A DNA stretch of 64,000 nucleotides from Acidipila sp. (GTDB taxonomy: Bacteria > Acidobacteriota > Terriglobia > Acidiferrales > UBA7541). Below the pieces are notes generated by a model. It did no database searches and had not been told where the DNA came from. It saw only the letters and a program-made list of their open reading frames with translations. Shown piece by piece: positions 16,831-25,135 of the stretch (position 1 is the stretch's first letter; the number at the start of each line of letters is the position of its first letter). The position numbers were made by a program, and so were the translations under genes. The stretch spans positions 1 to 64,000 of the forward strand of contig JAAFGT010000012.1 of NCBI GenBank assembly GCA_010365215.1, read 5' to 3'.

Positions 16831-17719
16831 ATTCGTGACCCGCCTCCACGCGCTCGCCACGGGCGCGTCGCGCTGCAATATCGATGGCCCGTTTGACCAC
16901 CGCTCGGACTAGCACGCGCTTGTAATCCGCCGAGCCGCGCATGTCGGATTGCGGTTCCGCTGCGGCCATCGCCGCATCCGCGGCGTTCTCGATACTTTTT
17001 GCGCTTACCGGTTTGCCGCGCAGGGCATCTTGAGCGGCGATAGGGACCACCGCGGTCAAACCGACGCAACCGAGCGCGATGTGAATGTCGCGGCAGATGT
17101 CGCCGTCGCCCAGCGTCAACTGCACGGCCGCGCTGGCGGAGGCATACACCGACGCGCAGCGCTTGAACGCGATAAACGCCCCTCCGCTTTTTGCCGGGGG
17201 CAGTTTGACCCTGATCTCTTGCACGATCTCAGCGGGACCCAGCATTGTGGTGTAAGCGTCGGTTACAAAATCCGACACCGGCATTATGCGTTCGCCCTGC
17301 GGCCCGGTGCATCGAACCTGCGCTCCCAGTGTTAGCAGTACGGCGACCCAGTCGCCGCTGGGGTCCGCCTCGGCTACCGAACCCCCAATCGTGCCCATGT
17401 TACGCACCTGGGAGTCGGCTATCCCGGCGGCGCAGTCGTGCAGGATGGGAACACGCGCGACGAGTTCGGAATCTTCCAGCGCCGCGTGGCGTGCCATCGC
17501 GCCCATGCGAATTTCGCCGCTGTGCTCATCGATGGCGGATAGGCCGGGGACGAAGTTTAGATCCACCAGTGCGCCGGGACGGGCCAGACGAAGCTTCATT
17601 AACGGGATTAGGCTCTGGCCTCCGGCAAGAAGCTGGCCCTCCCCGCCCAACTGCGCGAGCAGAGTCACCGCCTCAGCCAGCGTGTGAGCGCGATGATAGT
17701 GGAATGGATAGGGTGACAC
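16814..17719 (-). CDS. FAD-binding middle subunit of molybdenum hydroxylase (CoxM-like)
   Basis: 301 residues. FAD contacts are visible: LAGGQSLIPLMKLRL near residue 32 and TIGGSVAEADPSGD near 113, followed by the CO_deh_flav_C domain. The subunit takes electrons from the 2Fe-2S clusters to the final acceptor. The GTG start at 17719 has a GGGAAGA site. It is the first gene of the operon, so the main promoter should lie in the 220-bp gap shared with the divergent MocA-like gene. I could not pick a convincing promoter there. Confidence 0.92.
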   Translation of the reverse strand: MSPYPFHYHRAHTLAEAVTLLAQLGGEGQLLAGGQSLIPLMKLRLARPGALVDLNFVPGLSAIDEHSGEIRMGAMARHAALEDSELVARVPILHDCAAGIADSQVRNMGTIGGSVAEADPSGDWVAVLLTLGAQVRCTGPQGERIMPVSDFVTDAYTTMLGPAEIVQEIRVKLPPAKSGGAFIAFKRCASVYASASAAVQLTLGDGDICRDIHIALGCVGLTAVVPIAAQDALRGKPVSAKSIENAADAAMAAAEPQSDMRGSADYKRVLVRAVVKRAIDIAARRARGERVEAGHEYVARV

Positions 17720-17939
17720 GCAATCTTCCCTTTATCGCTGCACTCGGTTTCGGTCAATCAAAGAACTGCACGCTTCCGGTGACTGCCCAGTGCGTGTGAC
17801 GCGATCGCAAATTCTAGTGCCAGATGGAATAAGACGCAAGTGGCATCGGGCGGCGAGAGAAGGCTCATTGGAAGGCGTGGAACTCGCGGAGTGATCCGGG
17901 CTGGATAGAGACGCGCCGGTAGTTTATATTCGCGCTCCT

Positions 17940-18557
17940 GTGCCTGCCGCCAAAAACATGCGCGACGACCGAATCGTTCCCATCCTGCTTGCCGCCGGGC
18001 CGTCGCGAGGCCTACCGTTTCCAAAGGCGCTGGCTCCCTTCAGAGATACCACCGCACTGGAGATCGCTGCGGCAAATTGCGCAGGCTACGAGGAATCTGT
18101 AGTCGTGCTGGGATGCCAAGCCGCGCAGATTCGCCTGGCCGTGCCGGCCGGACTGCGCGTGGTAATCAATCGCGGATGGCGAGCGGGGCAGCACAGTTCC
18201 CTTCTGGCAGCGTTGCGGGTGATCCCACGGAGCGCGGCAATTCTGGTGTACCCGGTGGACCATCCCCTGCTGACCCGCGCATTGGTGAGTCGCGTGACCC
18301 GCGCCTTTTTTCGCCGGCGGCAAGGGCAGTCCATCGTCTTACCAATCGCGGGTGAAAAAGTTGGCCATCCCACGATCTTTGCTTCCGAGCTGCGTGAGGA
18401 GATCTTCGCCGCCAGAACCGCGCGCGACGTCGTCTACGCGAACTTACAACGAGTGAAATTTGTGAAACTGAATTCCCCCGCCGTCTGGCTTGATTTCGAC
18501 AACGAGGCATCCTACCGGCGCTGCCTGCGGGAATACAGAAAGAGCAGGCGCGCTTAA
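17940..18557 (+). CDS. MocA/MobA-like molybdenum-cofactor nucleotidyltransferase
   Basis: 205 residues. It opens with ILLAAGPSRGLPFPKAL, the nucleotide-binding loop of MobA-like NTP transferases, and has LVYPVDHPLL as the metal-binding Asp motif and KVGHPTIFA later. MocA-type enzymes add CMP to molybdopterin, the cofactor form used by CoxL-type hydroxylases. Its place divergent from the hydroxylase operon supports this. The loop has PSRGLPFPK where the consensus is xSxRMGxxK, a modest deviation. The GTG start at 17940 is used; ATG 17958 is equally possible because neither has a clear ribosome site. Confidence 0.8.
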   Translation: MPAAKNMRDDRIVPILLAAGPSRGLPFPKALAPFRDTTALEIAAANCAGYEESVVVLGCQAAQIRLAVPAGLRVVINRGWRAGQHSSLLAALRVIPRSAAILVYPVDHPLLTRALVSRVTRAFFRRRQGQSIVLPIAGEKVGHPTIFASELREEIFAARTARDVVYANLQRVKFVKLNSPAVWLDFDNEASYRRCLREYRKSRRA

Positions 18558-18590
18558 ATGACGAGAGCTATTAACTTGTTTTGAGGCTCG

Positions 18591-19076
18591 CTACGAAGTT
18601 CGACGCGCAAATCCGAAAGCCACGGCGCTAAGGCCTGCGATTAAGAGTCCAGAACCGAAGATGGCAACCGCTCGCGGCAGCGAGCCATGATCGAGGGTTT
18701 GCAAGAAGACGCCAAGCGGGAAGGTCACCGCGCCAATTAAAAGAGCAAGAGCCAAGACGAACTTGATTCGGTCGGCAAATCCAACGCGCTCGAACACCGC
18801 GCCCAGAACGATGAGCAGCATGCCCAGACCAATCCAGTGGCCGTGCACATCGATCTGACGAGTGTAGACGTATTTTATTTCCCCGTATCGATCGAGCGCA
18901 GCCTGCGATTCGGGCAGGTTCCTCTCCGCCGCGCGAATGAACGAAGTGGCTAGAGCACCGCCGATGCCATCAAGAGTCTGGTGCTCGACGAATAGCGCGA
19001 AGTAGAGACCGTAGCTCATCCCCAGAATAGCCAGGGCCAGCCCGCCGAGAATTAACATTTTCCGCGCGCCGGTCAT
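18591..19076 (-). CDS. Four-helix membrane protein with HxH motif, single module
   Basis: 161 residues, about four hydrophobic helices. It is one copy of the module seen twice in the upstream 407-residue protein. A first helix ends GMSYGLYFALFVEH, and a short soluble segment leads to QIDVHGHWIGLG with His78 and His80 at the start of helix 2. The start overlaps the upstream stop by 4 bp (ATGA). I do not recognise a named family. A His pair entering a membrane helix could bind haem or copper, as in NnrS or haem-copper oxidase-like proteins, but this is inference. Confidence 0.75.
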   Translation of the reverse strand: MTGARKMLILGGLALAILGMSYGLYFALFVEHQTLDGIGGALATSFIRAAERNLPESQAALDRYGEIKYVYTRQIDVHGHWIGLGMLLIVLGAVFERVGFADRIKFVLALALLIGAVTFPLGVFLQTLDHGSLPRAVAIFGSGLLIAGLSAVAFGFARRTS

Positions 19077-20296
19077 CGTGCGGATCCTTTCGGCGCGGAT
19101 TCTTGCGGCGCTGTTCCCTGCAGCAATGACGACGGCGGCGCACCATCCAGCCGGCCCGTATAACGCAGGACTCCGGTGAGCATCGCCGCCAGTGCCACAA
19201 CTACCAGGAAGCCCCCGAAATCAGCGATGGCCGCTGCGAGCAAGCCCCAGCGCAGCTCCAGCAGCACAAACACGGGCAGCATAACGCCACCCATCAAAAG
19301 CGCAACCACCCAGCGCCGCTTCCAGCGCTCTTGCAGAAAAACGTAGGGCTGAAAAAAAGCGACCAACATGGCCACCAAGCCAAACTCGATGATGTGGGAG
19401 TGCGCCGCAATCTTGACGGCATGGTCGGCCTGGAGGTTGCCGTAATCCCCCACCGCCAACTCCGCGGTTTGCAAGCCTGCTTGCGGCGAAGCGTTCTCCA
19501 AAATGCTGGTGGTCATGCGCGAGAGCAGGTTGACGTCAAGTTCCTCCTGCTTGTACAGGTCACGGGCGGCGTACCAGGCACCGTGAGCGAAGCCGGCCAG
19601 AATTAAAAGCGTGCCTCCCGCCAGCAGAACGCGGCAGCACCAGCTGCGGTCCGCCAGCAGAGCGTCGTGCGCCACCGGGGATGCAGGAGCACCTGAATCC
19701 TGCCCGGTGGCCACCGGCGCAGCACGGTTCCAGCCCCGCCACAGCCCGGCCAGGAATCCCACGCAGGACAGAATCACCAGCAAACCGCCGGCATCGGCGA
19801 TGATGCTGGCCCAGCCGATGGATTCGAGAGGACTGGAGGCAAGACCCACGTAGTGAATCGCCAGCACGCCGACGGGAAGGACCACCGCGCCAATAATCAG
19901 CAGCACCGCCAGGCGTTTCTTCGCGCGCTCGCTCCAGGCGACATACGGCATAACGATGGCCAGCAGCAGCGCCAGATATCCGAAATCCACCATGTGCAGG
20001 TGCGCGTCTACCTTTGTGCCGCGATTCTCCAGCGCATTGCCGATCATTTGGAAATTTCGACCCACTGCGGTGCTGTCACCTGCGGCCACGGCACGAGTAG
20101 CGGCGAGCAAAGCTTGGCCGATTCCATTCGCGTTGGGATGAAGAATAAAAACAGCGAAGATGTCGCCAAACAACATGCCCACGATGATGAGGGTAATGCC
20201 TCCGACGACGAGAATCCGGCGCGCGCTATAGGCTGCGAAGCCGCCCTTCACCGGATGGGCCTCGCCAGCAAGAAATGTGGCCTGTGCGGTGTCCAT
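19073..20296 (-). CDS. Eight-helix membrane protein made of two HxH modules
   Basis: 407 residues with two tandem four-helix modules (about 25-190 and 220-390) joined by an Ala/Pro-rich linker. Matching landmarks are KVDAHLHMVDFG (His99, His101) and KIAAHSHIIEFG (His300, His302), each followed by a helix ending in PYV. ATG 20296 has an AGGGGAG site 8 bp after the LLM flavoprotein stop, so the three genes form one unit. The function is unknown. A redox membrane partner for the flavoprotein is plausible because paired His residues and an oxidoreductase neighbour co-occur. Confidence 0.75.
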   Translation of the reverse strand: MDTAQATFLAGEAHPVKGGFAAYSARRILVVGGITLIIVGMLFGDIFAVFILHPNANGIGQALLAATRAVAAGDSTAVGRNFQMIGNALENRGTKVDAHLHMVDFGYLALLLAIVMPYVAWSERAKKRLAVLLIIGAVVLPVGVLAIHYVGLASSPLESIGWASIIADAGGLLVILSCVGFLAGLWRGWNRAAPVATGQDSGAPASPVAHDALLADRSWCCRVLLAGGTLLILAGFAHGAWYAARDLYKQEELDVNLLSRMTTSILENASPQAGLQTAELAVGDYGNLQADHAVKIAAHSHIIEFGLVAMLVAFFQPYVFLQERWKRRWVVALLMGGVMLPVFVLLELRWGLLAAAIADFGGFLVVVALAAMLTGVLRYTGRLDGAPPSSLLQGTAPQESAPKGSAR

Positions 20297-20304
20297 AGGC
20301 TCCC

Positions 20305-21444
20305 CTAATCCGAGTGCGTCCGTTCCGCGGCGGTTGCGCGCGGAGCGTTCCAGGCCGGGCCGGTGTGATCCGCACTCGCGCGAGTCTGACGAAAAGCTGG
20401 CATAACTTCCTTGGCGAACAGCTCCTGGGTCTTGATGGATTTCCAGTGAGCGAGGCCGCCGAAGTTGGAGACGATGGCCAGCTCGGAAATCGCCGGCTCG
20501 GTGCGTTGCAGGTTTTCAATCTGCCTGATCACCTTTTGCGGCGTTCCGATAAAGCCGATCTCCTGCTCGACAATCTCATCATAGGTGAGCTTGCACAGGC
20601 TCTCCATGGCGCCGCTGGCATAGAAGCCATAGCCCTTGGCGCGCAGCTCAGCCTTTTTCGCTTCGTCCTGCAAGGACTCCAGCGGCGACGCGTTGAAGGT
20701 CAGAAAATTGTGCAGCTCGGTTTCTACTTCCTTGCGAATCTGCTTTTCATCAGCGTCGAGATAGACCGGGCGAATGTATACAATTTTAGGCGTATGCCCG
20801 CTCTGTGCGCAGGCGTCCTTATAAATCTTGATAGGCGCTTCGAGCACTTTATAGGGCAGCAGCGGCGGCACGAAAATTCCCCAGCCGCGTTGGCCTGCCA
20901 TGCGGTAGGTGATGTCGCTGGTACCGCCGGTGTAGAGAGGCGGGTAGGGCTTCTGCAGAGGACGCGGCACCACGCTCAAATCCTTGACCTGGTAAAACTT
21001 GCCGTCGTAGGAGAATTTCTCCTGCGTCCAGGCGCGCTCGAGGATCTCGATCGCCTCGTCATAGCGCGGCCGGCTCTCCTCCAGTGGCAAGCAGGAAGGC
21101 CCGCAAAGCCATGCGTGGCCGCGCCCCAAGCCGCATTCCAGGCGCCCGTTGGTGAGGATGTCCGCCTCGGCGATGGAGCCCGCCAGGCGCATGGGGTTCT
21201 CCAGCGGCAGCGTGAACAGTGCCACACGGAAGCGGATACGTTGGGTACGCTGCGCCGCCGCGGCGAACATGGCCAGCGGGTTCGCTGAAATGGAAAACTT
21301 TTGAAAAAAATGGTGGTCGACTATCGAATAGACATCGAAACCGGCCTGGTCGGCATGCTCGATCTGCCGGAAGATTTCCCAGGTCATATCGTAGTGAGAC
21401 TTCCCGGGAGGAGTCTGCATCTCCGCATAGACGCCAAATTTCAT
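20305..21444 (-). CDS. LLM-class flavin-dependent oxidoreductase (luciferase-like alkanal-monooxygenase type)
   Basis: 379 residues. It begins MKFGVYAEMQTPPGKSHYD, then DVYSIVDHHF, SANPLAMFAAAAQRT, the NGRLECGLGRGHAW flavin region and PPLYTGGTS. This is the two-component luciferase-like monooxygenase layout, which uses reduced FMN. ATG 21444 has a very strong GGGAGGAGA site. It leads a three-gene unit with two HxH membrane proteins. It is only distantly like the other LLM protein in this window and closer to the alkanal monooxygenase alpha type. The substrate is unknown. Confidence 0.88.
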   Translation of the reverse strand: MKFGVYAEMQTPPGKSHYDMTWEIFRQIEHADQAGFDVYSIVDHHFFQKFSISANPLAMFAAAAQRTQRIRFRVALFTLPLENPMRLAGSIAEADILTNGRLECGLGRGHAWLCGPSCLPLEESRPRYDEAIEILERAWTQEKFSYDGKFYQVKDLSVVPRPLQKPYPPLYTGGTSDITYRMAGQRGWGIFVPPLLPYKVLEAPIKIYKDACAQSGHTPKIVYIRPVYLDADEKQIRKEVETELHNFLTFNASPLESLQDEAKKAELRAKGYGFYASGAMESLCKLTYDEIVEQEIGFIGTPQKVIRQIENLQRTEPAISELAIVSNFGGLAHWKSIKTQELFAKEVMPAFRQTRASADHTGPAWNAPRATAAERTHSD

Positions 21445-21589
21445 CGAATCTCTCCTCCCGAGAAAAGCCGTGCCGGGCCGCTATCCTGAGTCACTTCCGC
21501 GGCAAATTCAAGGGGTGTTCGCTGAAAAGCCCGGTTGAAGACATTGGCAGTTCGAGACAGACCGGAAGGAGTGAGGCCAGTGGACCATC

Positions 21590-21629
21590 AAAAAAAAAGG
21601 GGCGGACCGGAATCACTCCGGTCCGCCCC
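21590..21629 (-). terminator. Rho-independent terminator of TonB receptor 1
   Basis: A perfect 13-bp GC-rich stem (21599-21611 with 21617-21629) and a 5-nt loop are followed on the minus strand by nine T (21590-21598). It begins 13 bp beyond the receptor stop. Confidence 0.93.
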
Positions 21630-21641
21630 GCCAGCATCGAT

Positions 21642-24600
21642 TTAGAAAGTGAAGCGAAGCGCTAATTGAATTTGCCGCGGGTTGGAGACAGCGCGCGGCG
21701 TGCCGTAGCTGGGGTTGGGCGAGCCTTCTTTGAAGAAGGGCCCCGCGCCACAGACATCTGGTCCGGCACCCGGGCAAAAGTCAGCCGCACCGTAGGCAGT
21801 GTTAAAGAATCGCACGTTCACCGAATTGGCCAGGTTGAAGGCCTCGGCGATAAACTCCAGCTTCTTCTTTTCCATAATCGTAAAGGAGCGCGAGAGGCGC
21901 ATGTCCAGGGTCTTGAGCGTGTCCCCCTTGAAGGTATTGCGGCCCTCCAGGCCCACGCGGTCATTAGCACCGAAAACGTCTCCATTCACGTCCGACCCGG
22001 CAAACTTGGTAAAGTGTTGCGCGGACTGCAGCGTGAGGATGAAGCCCAGCTGGAAATCGCGAAACCAGATGTTCCCGCTGGTCGGGCTGGAAAGCACGGC
22101 GTTACCCACGAAGCGGTTGCGGACATCGTCGGCGGAAAGAGCGCGCTCGGCCCTGATGTTCAAGCTATCCTGCGGGATCAGCACGAAGCTCGGATTGGGA
22201 CCATCATCAATTCCCTTCGACCAGGTGTACGCGCCGCCCACGCTGAAGTGATGGCTCAGGCGCTTGTTGACGTTGATCAGCAGGCCGTCATACTGCGAGT
22301 TCCACCGTGAGTCTGCTTCAAAATAAACGGCATAGGTGGTGTTGCACCCGGGCGTAAAGGGAAGGATGCAACGCACGCCGGGATTTCCAGCAGAGCCGGC
22401 CAGGAAGCCCACCGGGTACGAATTTGTGCAGCCCCCAGCGCTCGGTCCCAGCAAAGCCGGATTCGCGAAGTAAACGTTCTTGCAGCCGGCAATCCCGGTG
22501 GAGGTGTGCGTCAACACGGTGCCGCTCGGCGCGGGCTGGTTCACGTTGTAAAAGCTTCCCAGATGTACGCCGTGAACGCGCAAATAACTGATGCTGACGC
22601 TGATGTCTTTTATCGGTTCGAATTCAACGGTAAGAGTGGATTGCACGCCGTAAGGGTTCTGGTGATTCTTGTTAAAGCGCACAATCGTGGCATCGCCCTG
22701 GAATCCGCAAGTCGTCGCCGGATTGGCGGTGATCAACGGCGCACACGGACCGCCAGGTCCGAAAGGCGACACGGTGGTGGCGTCAGGATAGGTTCCCGCG
22801 GTCACCAATTGATTGAGCGCGAAGTTGGTAATGGTCGGAGAGCTGGCAAAAGCGAAGAGTCGCACATTGGCATTCAAGGCATCTTCCTGGGCAGTGCGGA
22901 CGAGTCCGGTCACCGGGCTGGTGAACGGGCCGAACACACCGCCGCAGGAGGGCTTCTGGCAAGCCAGCAGAGGCGACGGAATGATGCCGTGGAAAAGCCC
23001 GGCACCGGCACGCACCACGATATTCCACCGGGTGCCGATGTTGTAGGCGAGACCCAGACGCGGATCGATGTTCTTATATTGATTATTTAGCGCCGCGCTC
23101 GGCCAAGTTTCAAACTCCCAGCGCACTCCGCCGTTAATGGTCAGCCGGTTGGTGGCGCGCCATTTATCCTGAATGTACAGGCCGTTATAGGTGTGGTCCA
23201 GAGTGCCCTCCGCTAATTTTCGGATGGACTCGGGAATTTTCACGCCTTGATAAACGGCGGGACCGTTGGGCAGCAGGGTAGGCTCGGTGAAATTCGAAGA
23301 AGCCTGGTTGCGCTGGAAGAAGATCACAAAAGGATGGGGACACGCAGTTCCCGTGGAGCAGGACGGGACTACGCCATCGGTGCCGAGGAAAGCCCCCAGG
23401 CTGGCGAAGTCGGCCTCAAAGGGATAAAACAGCGGGAAAGACTCGTCGGTACTGACGTGATTGTAATTTCCACCGAAGCTCAGCGTGTGTTTATTCAGGT
23501 TCTTGGTGACGTTGTCGACGATTTCGTAGCGCGTCTCGCGGTAAAAATCGGGGTTGCCGCGGTTAACGCCCACGGTGAAGGTGTTGGACACTTCGAGATG
23601 CGGCTGCGTGCTGACGGTGGTGAAATCGAAGGAGCGTCGCGCGTACTGCACGCGCAGCTCGTTGATCAGCGAAGGAGTAACCGTCGAGGTTAAGCTCCCC
23701 ATCAGCGATTGGTCGCGGAAAAAATTGTTCTTGAACGCCGATGGAAGATCGAAGCCGTCGTTGAGCGGCGACTGGTTCTTCAGCCGGCCATCGGTGATGA
23801 AGTAGCGCACGGTGAGATACTCGCGTTCGTTGATGCTGTGGTCCACGCGGATGAATCCATTGTCCTGATCTCCGGTGCGCAACACGTTCAGGTTGGCGGG
23901 CTCTCCCGGCAGGCCAAAGACATTTTCTTTGACGAAATTGATGGTCCCCGGCGCTGGATTCACGGAGCTCCCGATATTGGCCAGCACCACGGAATTGTAA
24001 AAAGGCGATTCACCGCGGCGCTGGGCCTCGTAATTGGCGAAAAGAAAAGTCTTTTCCTTGCGCAGCGGCCCGCCCAGAGTCGCGCCGTACTGATTCTGCC
24101 GCAGAATGTTCAAGCCGGGCGCCTGCAAGATGCTCTTGGCATCCATGGCGTTATTGCGGAAGTATTCGTAGACGTTGCCATGCCAGTCATTGGTGCCGCT
24201 CTTGGTGATGATGTTTACCACGCCGCCCACCGCGCGGCCAAACTCCGTGCTGTAGCTGCTGTTCACCACGCGAAATTCCTGCACCGCCTCTTGTGAAGGC
24301 GTGCCGCGCTGGATACCCGACGCCGTGGAAATGTCATCGGCGCCGTCCACGGCGATGAAGTTGTAGTGAATGTTCTGGCCGGCGAAAGAAAGCTTGGTCA
24401 CCGGCTCCACGATCACGTCGGTGGAGCCTGAAGTCGAGTCGCCGATCTGCACGGCGGGAGAGAGCAGGGCAAAGTCGATGAACTGCCGGCCGTTGACCGG
24501 AAGGTTTTCAATCTGCCGCGCCTCGATGACCGTGCTGACGCTCGTCCGGGTAGGCTCGGTCAGCTCGGAGGTGGCCTCGACGGTCACCTGCTGTTTCATT

Positions 24601-24941
24601 TCGCCGACGCTCAGGGGGAAGTCCAGGTTCGCCGATTGCGAAACCTGCAGCACAATGGACCGCGATTCCGCACGGAAGCCCTTGGCCTCGACGGTCACGG
24701 TGTATTCGCCGGCAGGCAGCGCGGGGATTGTAAAGTCTCCCGAATCAGAAGTCTCCGCGGAATGGGAAAGCTTGGTGGCGTTGTTCGTCGCGGTGACGGT
24801 GGCTTTGGGCACCACGCCGCCGGACGAATCCGTTACCCGCCCACCCAGCGTGGCGGTGACCAGTTGCCCGTAGGTGGGCAGCACAAAGGCCACGATCAGT
24901 CCAACCAGACACACCATAACGCCGATTTTTCCGAGCTTCAT
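21642..24941 (-). CDS. Oar-type TonB-dependent outer-membrane receptor 1
   Basis: About 1099 residues. A signal peptide is followed by a carboxypeptidase-regulatory-like beta domain (about 30-110; LGGRVTDSSGGVVPKATV), a plug (IENLPVNGRQFIDFALLSP; VNIITKSGTNDWHGNVYEY) and a long beta-barrel ending in aromatic Phe (ALRFTF). Such receptors import large or complexed nutrients using TonB energy; the ligand cannot be told. ATG 24941 follows a GGGAGA site, and the upstream ATGs are rejected. A consensus promoter and a strong terminator flank it, so it is its own transcript. Confidence 0.93.
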   Translation of the reverse strand: MKLGKIGVMVCLVGLIVAFVLPTYGQLVTATLGGRVTDSSGGVVPKATVTATNNATKLSHSAETSDSGDFTIPALPAGEYTVTVEAKGFRAESRSIVLQVSQSANLDFPLSVGEMKQQVTVEATSELTEPTRTSVSTVIEARQIENLPVNGRQFIDFALLSPAVQIGDSTSGSTDVIVEPVTKLSFAGQNIHYNFIAVDGADDISTASGIQRGTPSQEAVQEFRVVNSSYSTEFGRAVGGVVNIITKSGTNDWHGNVYEYFRNNAMDAKSILQAPGLNILRQNQYGATLGGPLRKEKTFLFANYEAQRRGESPFYNSVVLANIGSSVNPAPGTINFVKENVFGLPGEPANLNVLRTGDQDNGFIRVDHSINEREYLTVRYFITDGRLKNQSPLNDGFDLPSAFKNNFFRDQSLMGSLTSTVTPSLINELRVQYARRSFDFTTVSTQPHLEVSNTFTVGVNRGNPDFYRETRYEIVDNVTKNLNKHTLSFGGNYNHVSTDESFPLFYPFEADFASLGAFLGTDGVVPSCSTGTACPHPFVIFFQRNQASSNFTEPTLLPNGPAVYQGVKIPESIRKLAEGTLDHTYNGLYIQDKWRATNRLTINGGVRWEFETWPSAALNNQYKNIDPRLGLAYNIGTRWNIVVRAGAGLFHGIIPSPLLACQKPSCGGVFGPFTSPVTGLVRTAQEDALNANVRLFAFASSPTITNFALNQLVTAGTYPDATTVSPFGPGGPCAPLITANPATTCGFQGDATIVRFNKNHQNPYGVQSTLTVEFEPIKDISVSISYLRVHGVHLGSFYNVNQPAPSGTVLTHTSTGIAGCKNVYFANPALLGPSAGGCTNSYPVGFLAGSAGNPGVRCILPFTPGCNTTYAVYFEADSRWNSQYDGLLINVNKRLSHHFSVGGAYTWSKGIDDGPNPSFVLIPQDSLNIRAERALSADDVRNRFVGNAVLSSPTSGNIWFRDFQLGFILTLQSAQHFTKFAGSDVNGDVFGANDRVGLEGRNTFKGDTLKTLDMRLSRSFTIMEKKKLEFIAEAFNLANSVNVRFFNTAYGAADFCPGAGPDVCGAGPFFKEGSPNPSYGTPRAVSNPRQIQLALRFTF

Positions 24942-24994
24942 CGCGATTTCTCCCTTACCTTCGGACATGCACCCCAACGAAAACTTGCTGAGCC

Positions 24995-25024
24995 ATTACA
25001 CTTTTTCGATCGATGCCTTGTCAA
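24995..25024 (-). promoter_or_regulatory. Sigma70-type promoter of TonB receptor 1
   Basis: On the minus strand a perfect -35 TTGACA (25019-25024), an 18-bp spacer and a -10 TGTAAT (24995-25000) precede the receptor start by about 54 bp. The -35 lies inside a 13-bp palindrome GCCTTGTCAAGGC (25015-25027), a possible operator. Confidence 0.75.
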
Positions 25025-25135
25025 GGCTTAATCCCGCGGAGTTGCAATGGAGGCGCATCGCATCGGTAGCGTTAGACGCCCGCGAGACGACGGAGGTTGC
25101 GGTGATTCTCTGCTGCCGCCAGTTCGTTCGAGACA

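Noticed and set aside
13336-17719. Aerobic CO dehydrogenase
   Set aside because: The active-site loop reads PNRGYSR, not AYxCSFR, and no other cox accessory genes beyond CoxG- and MocA-like are present.
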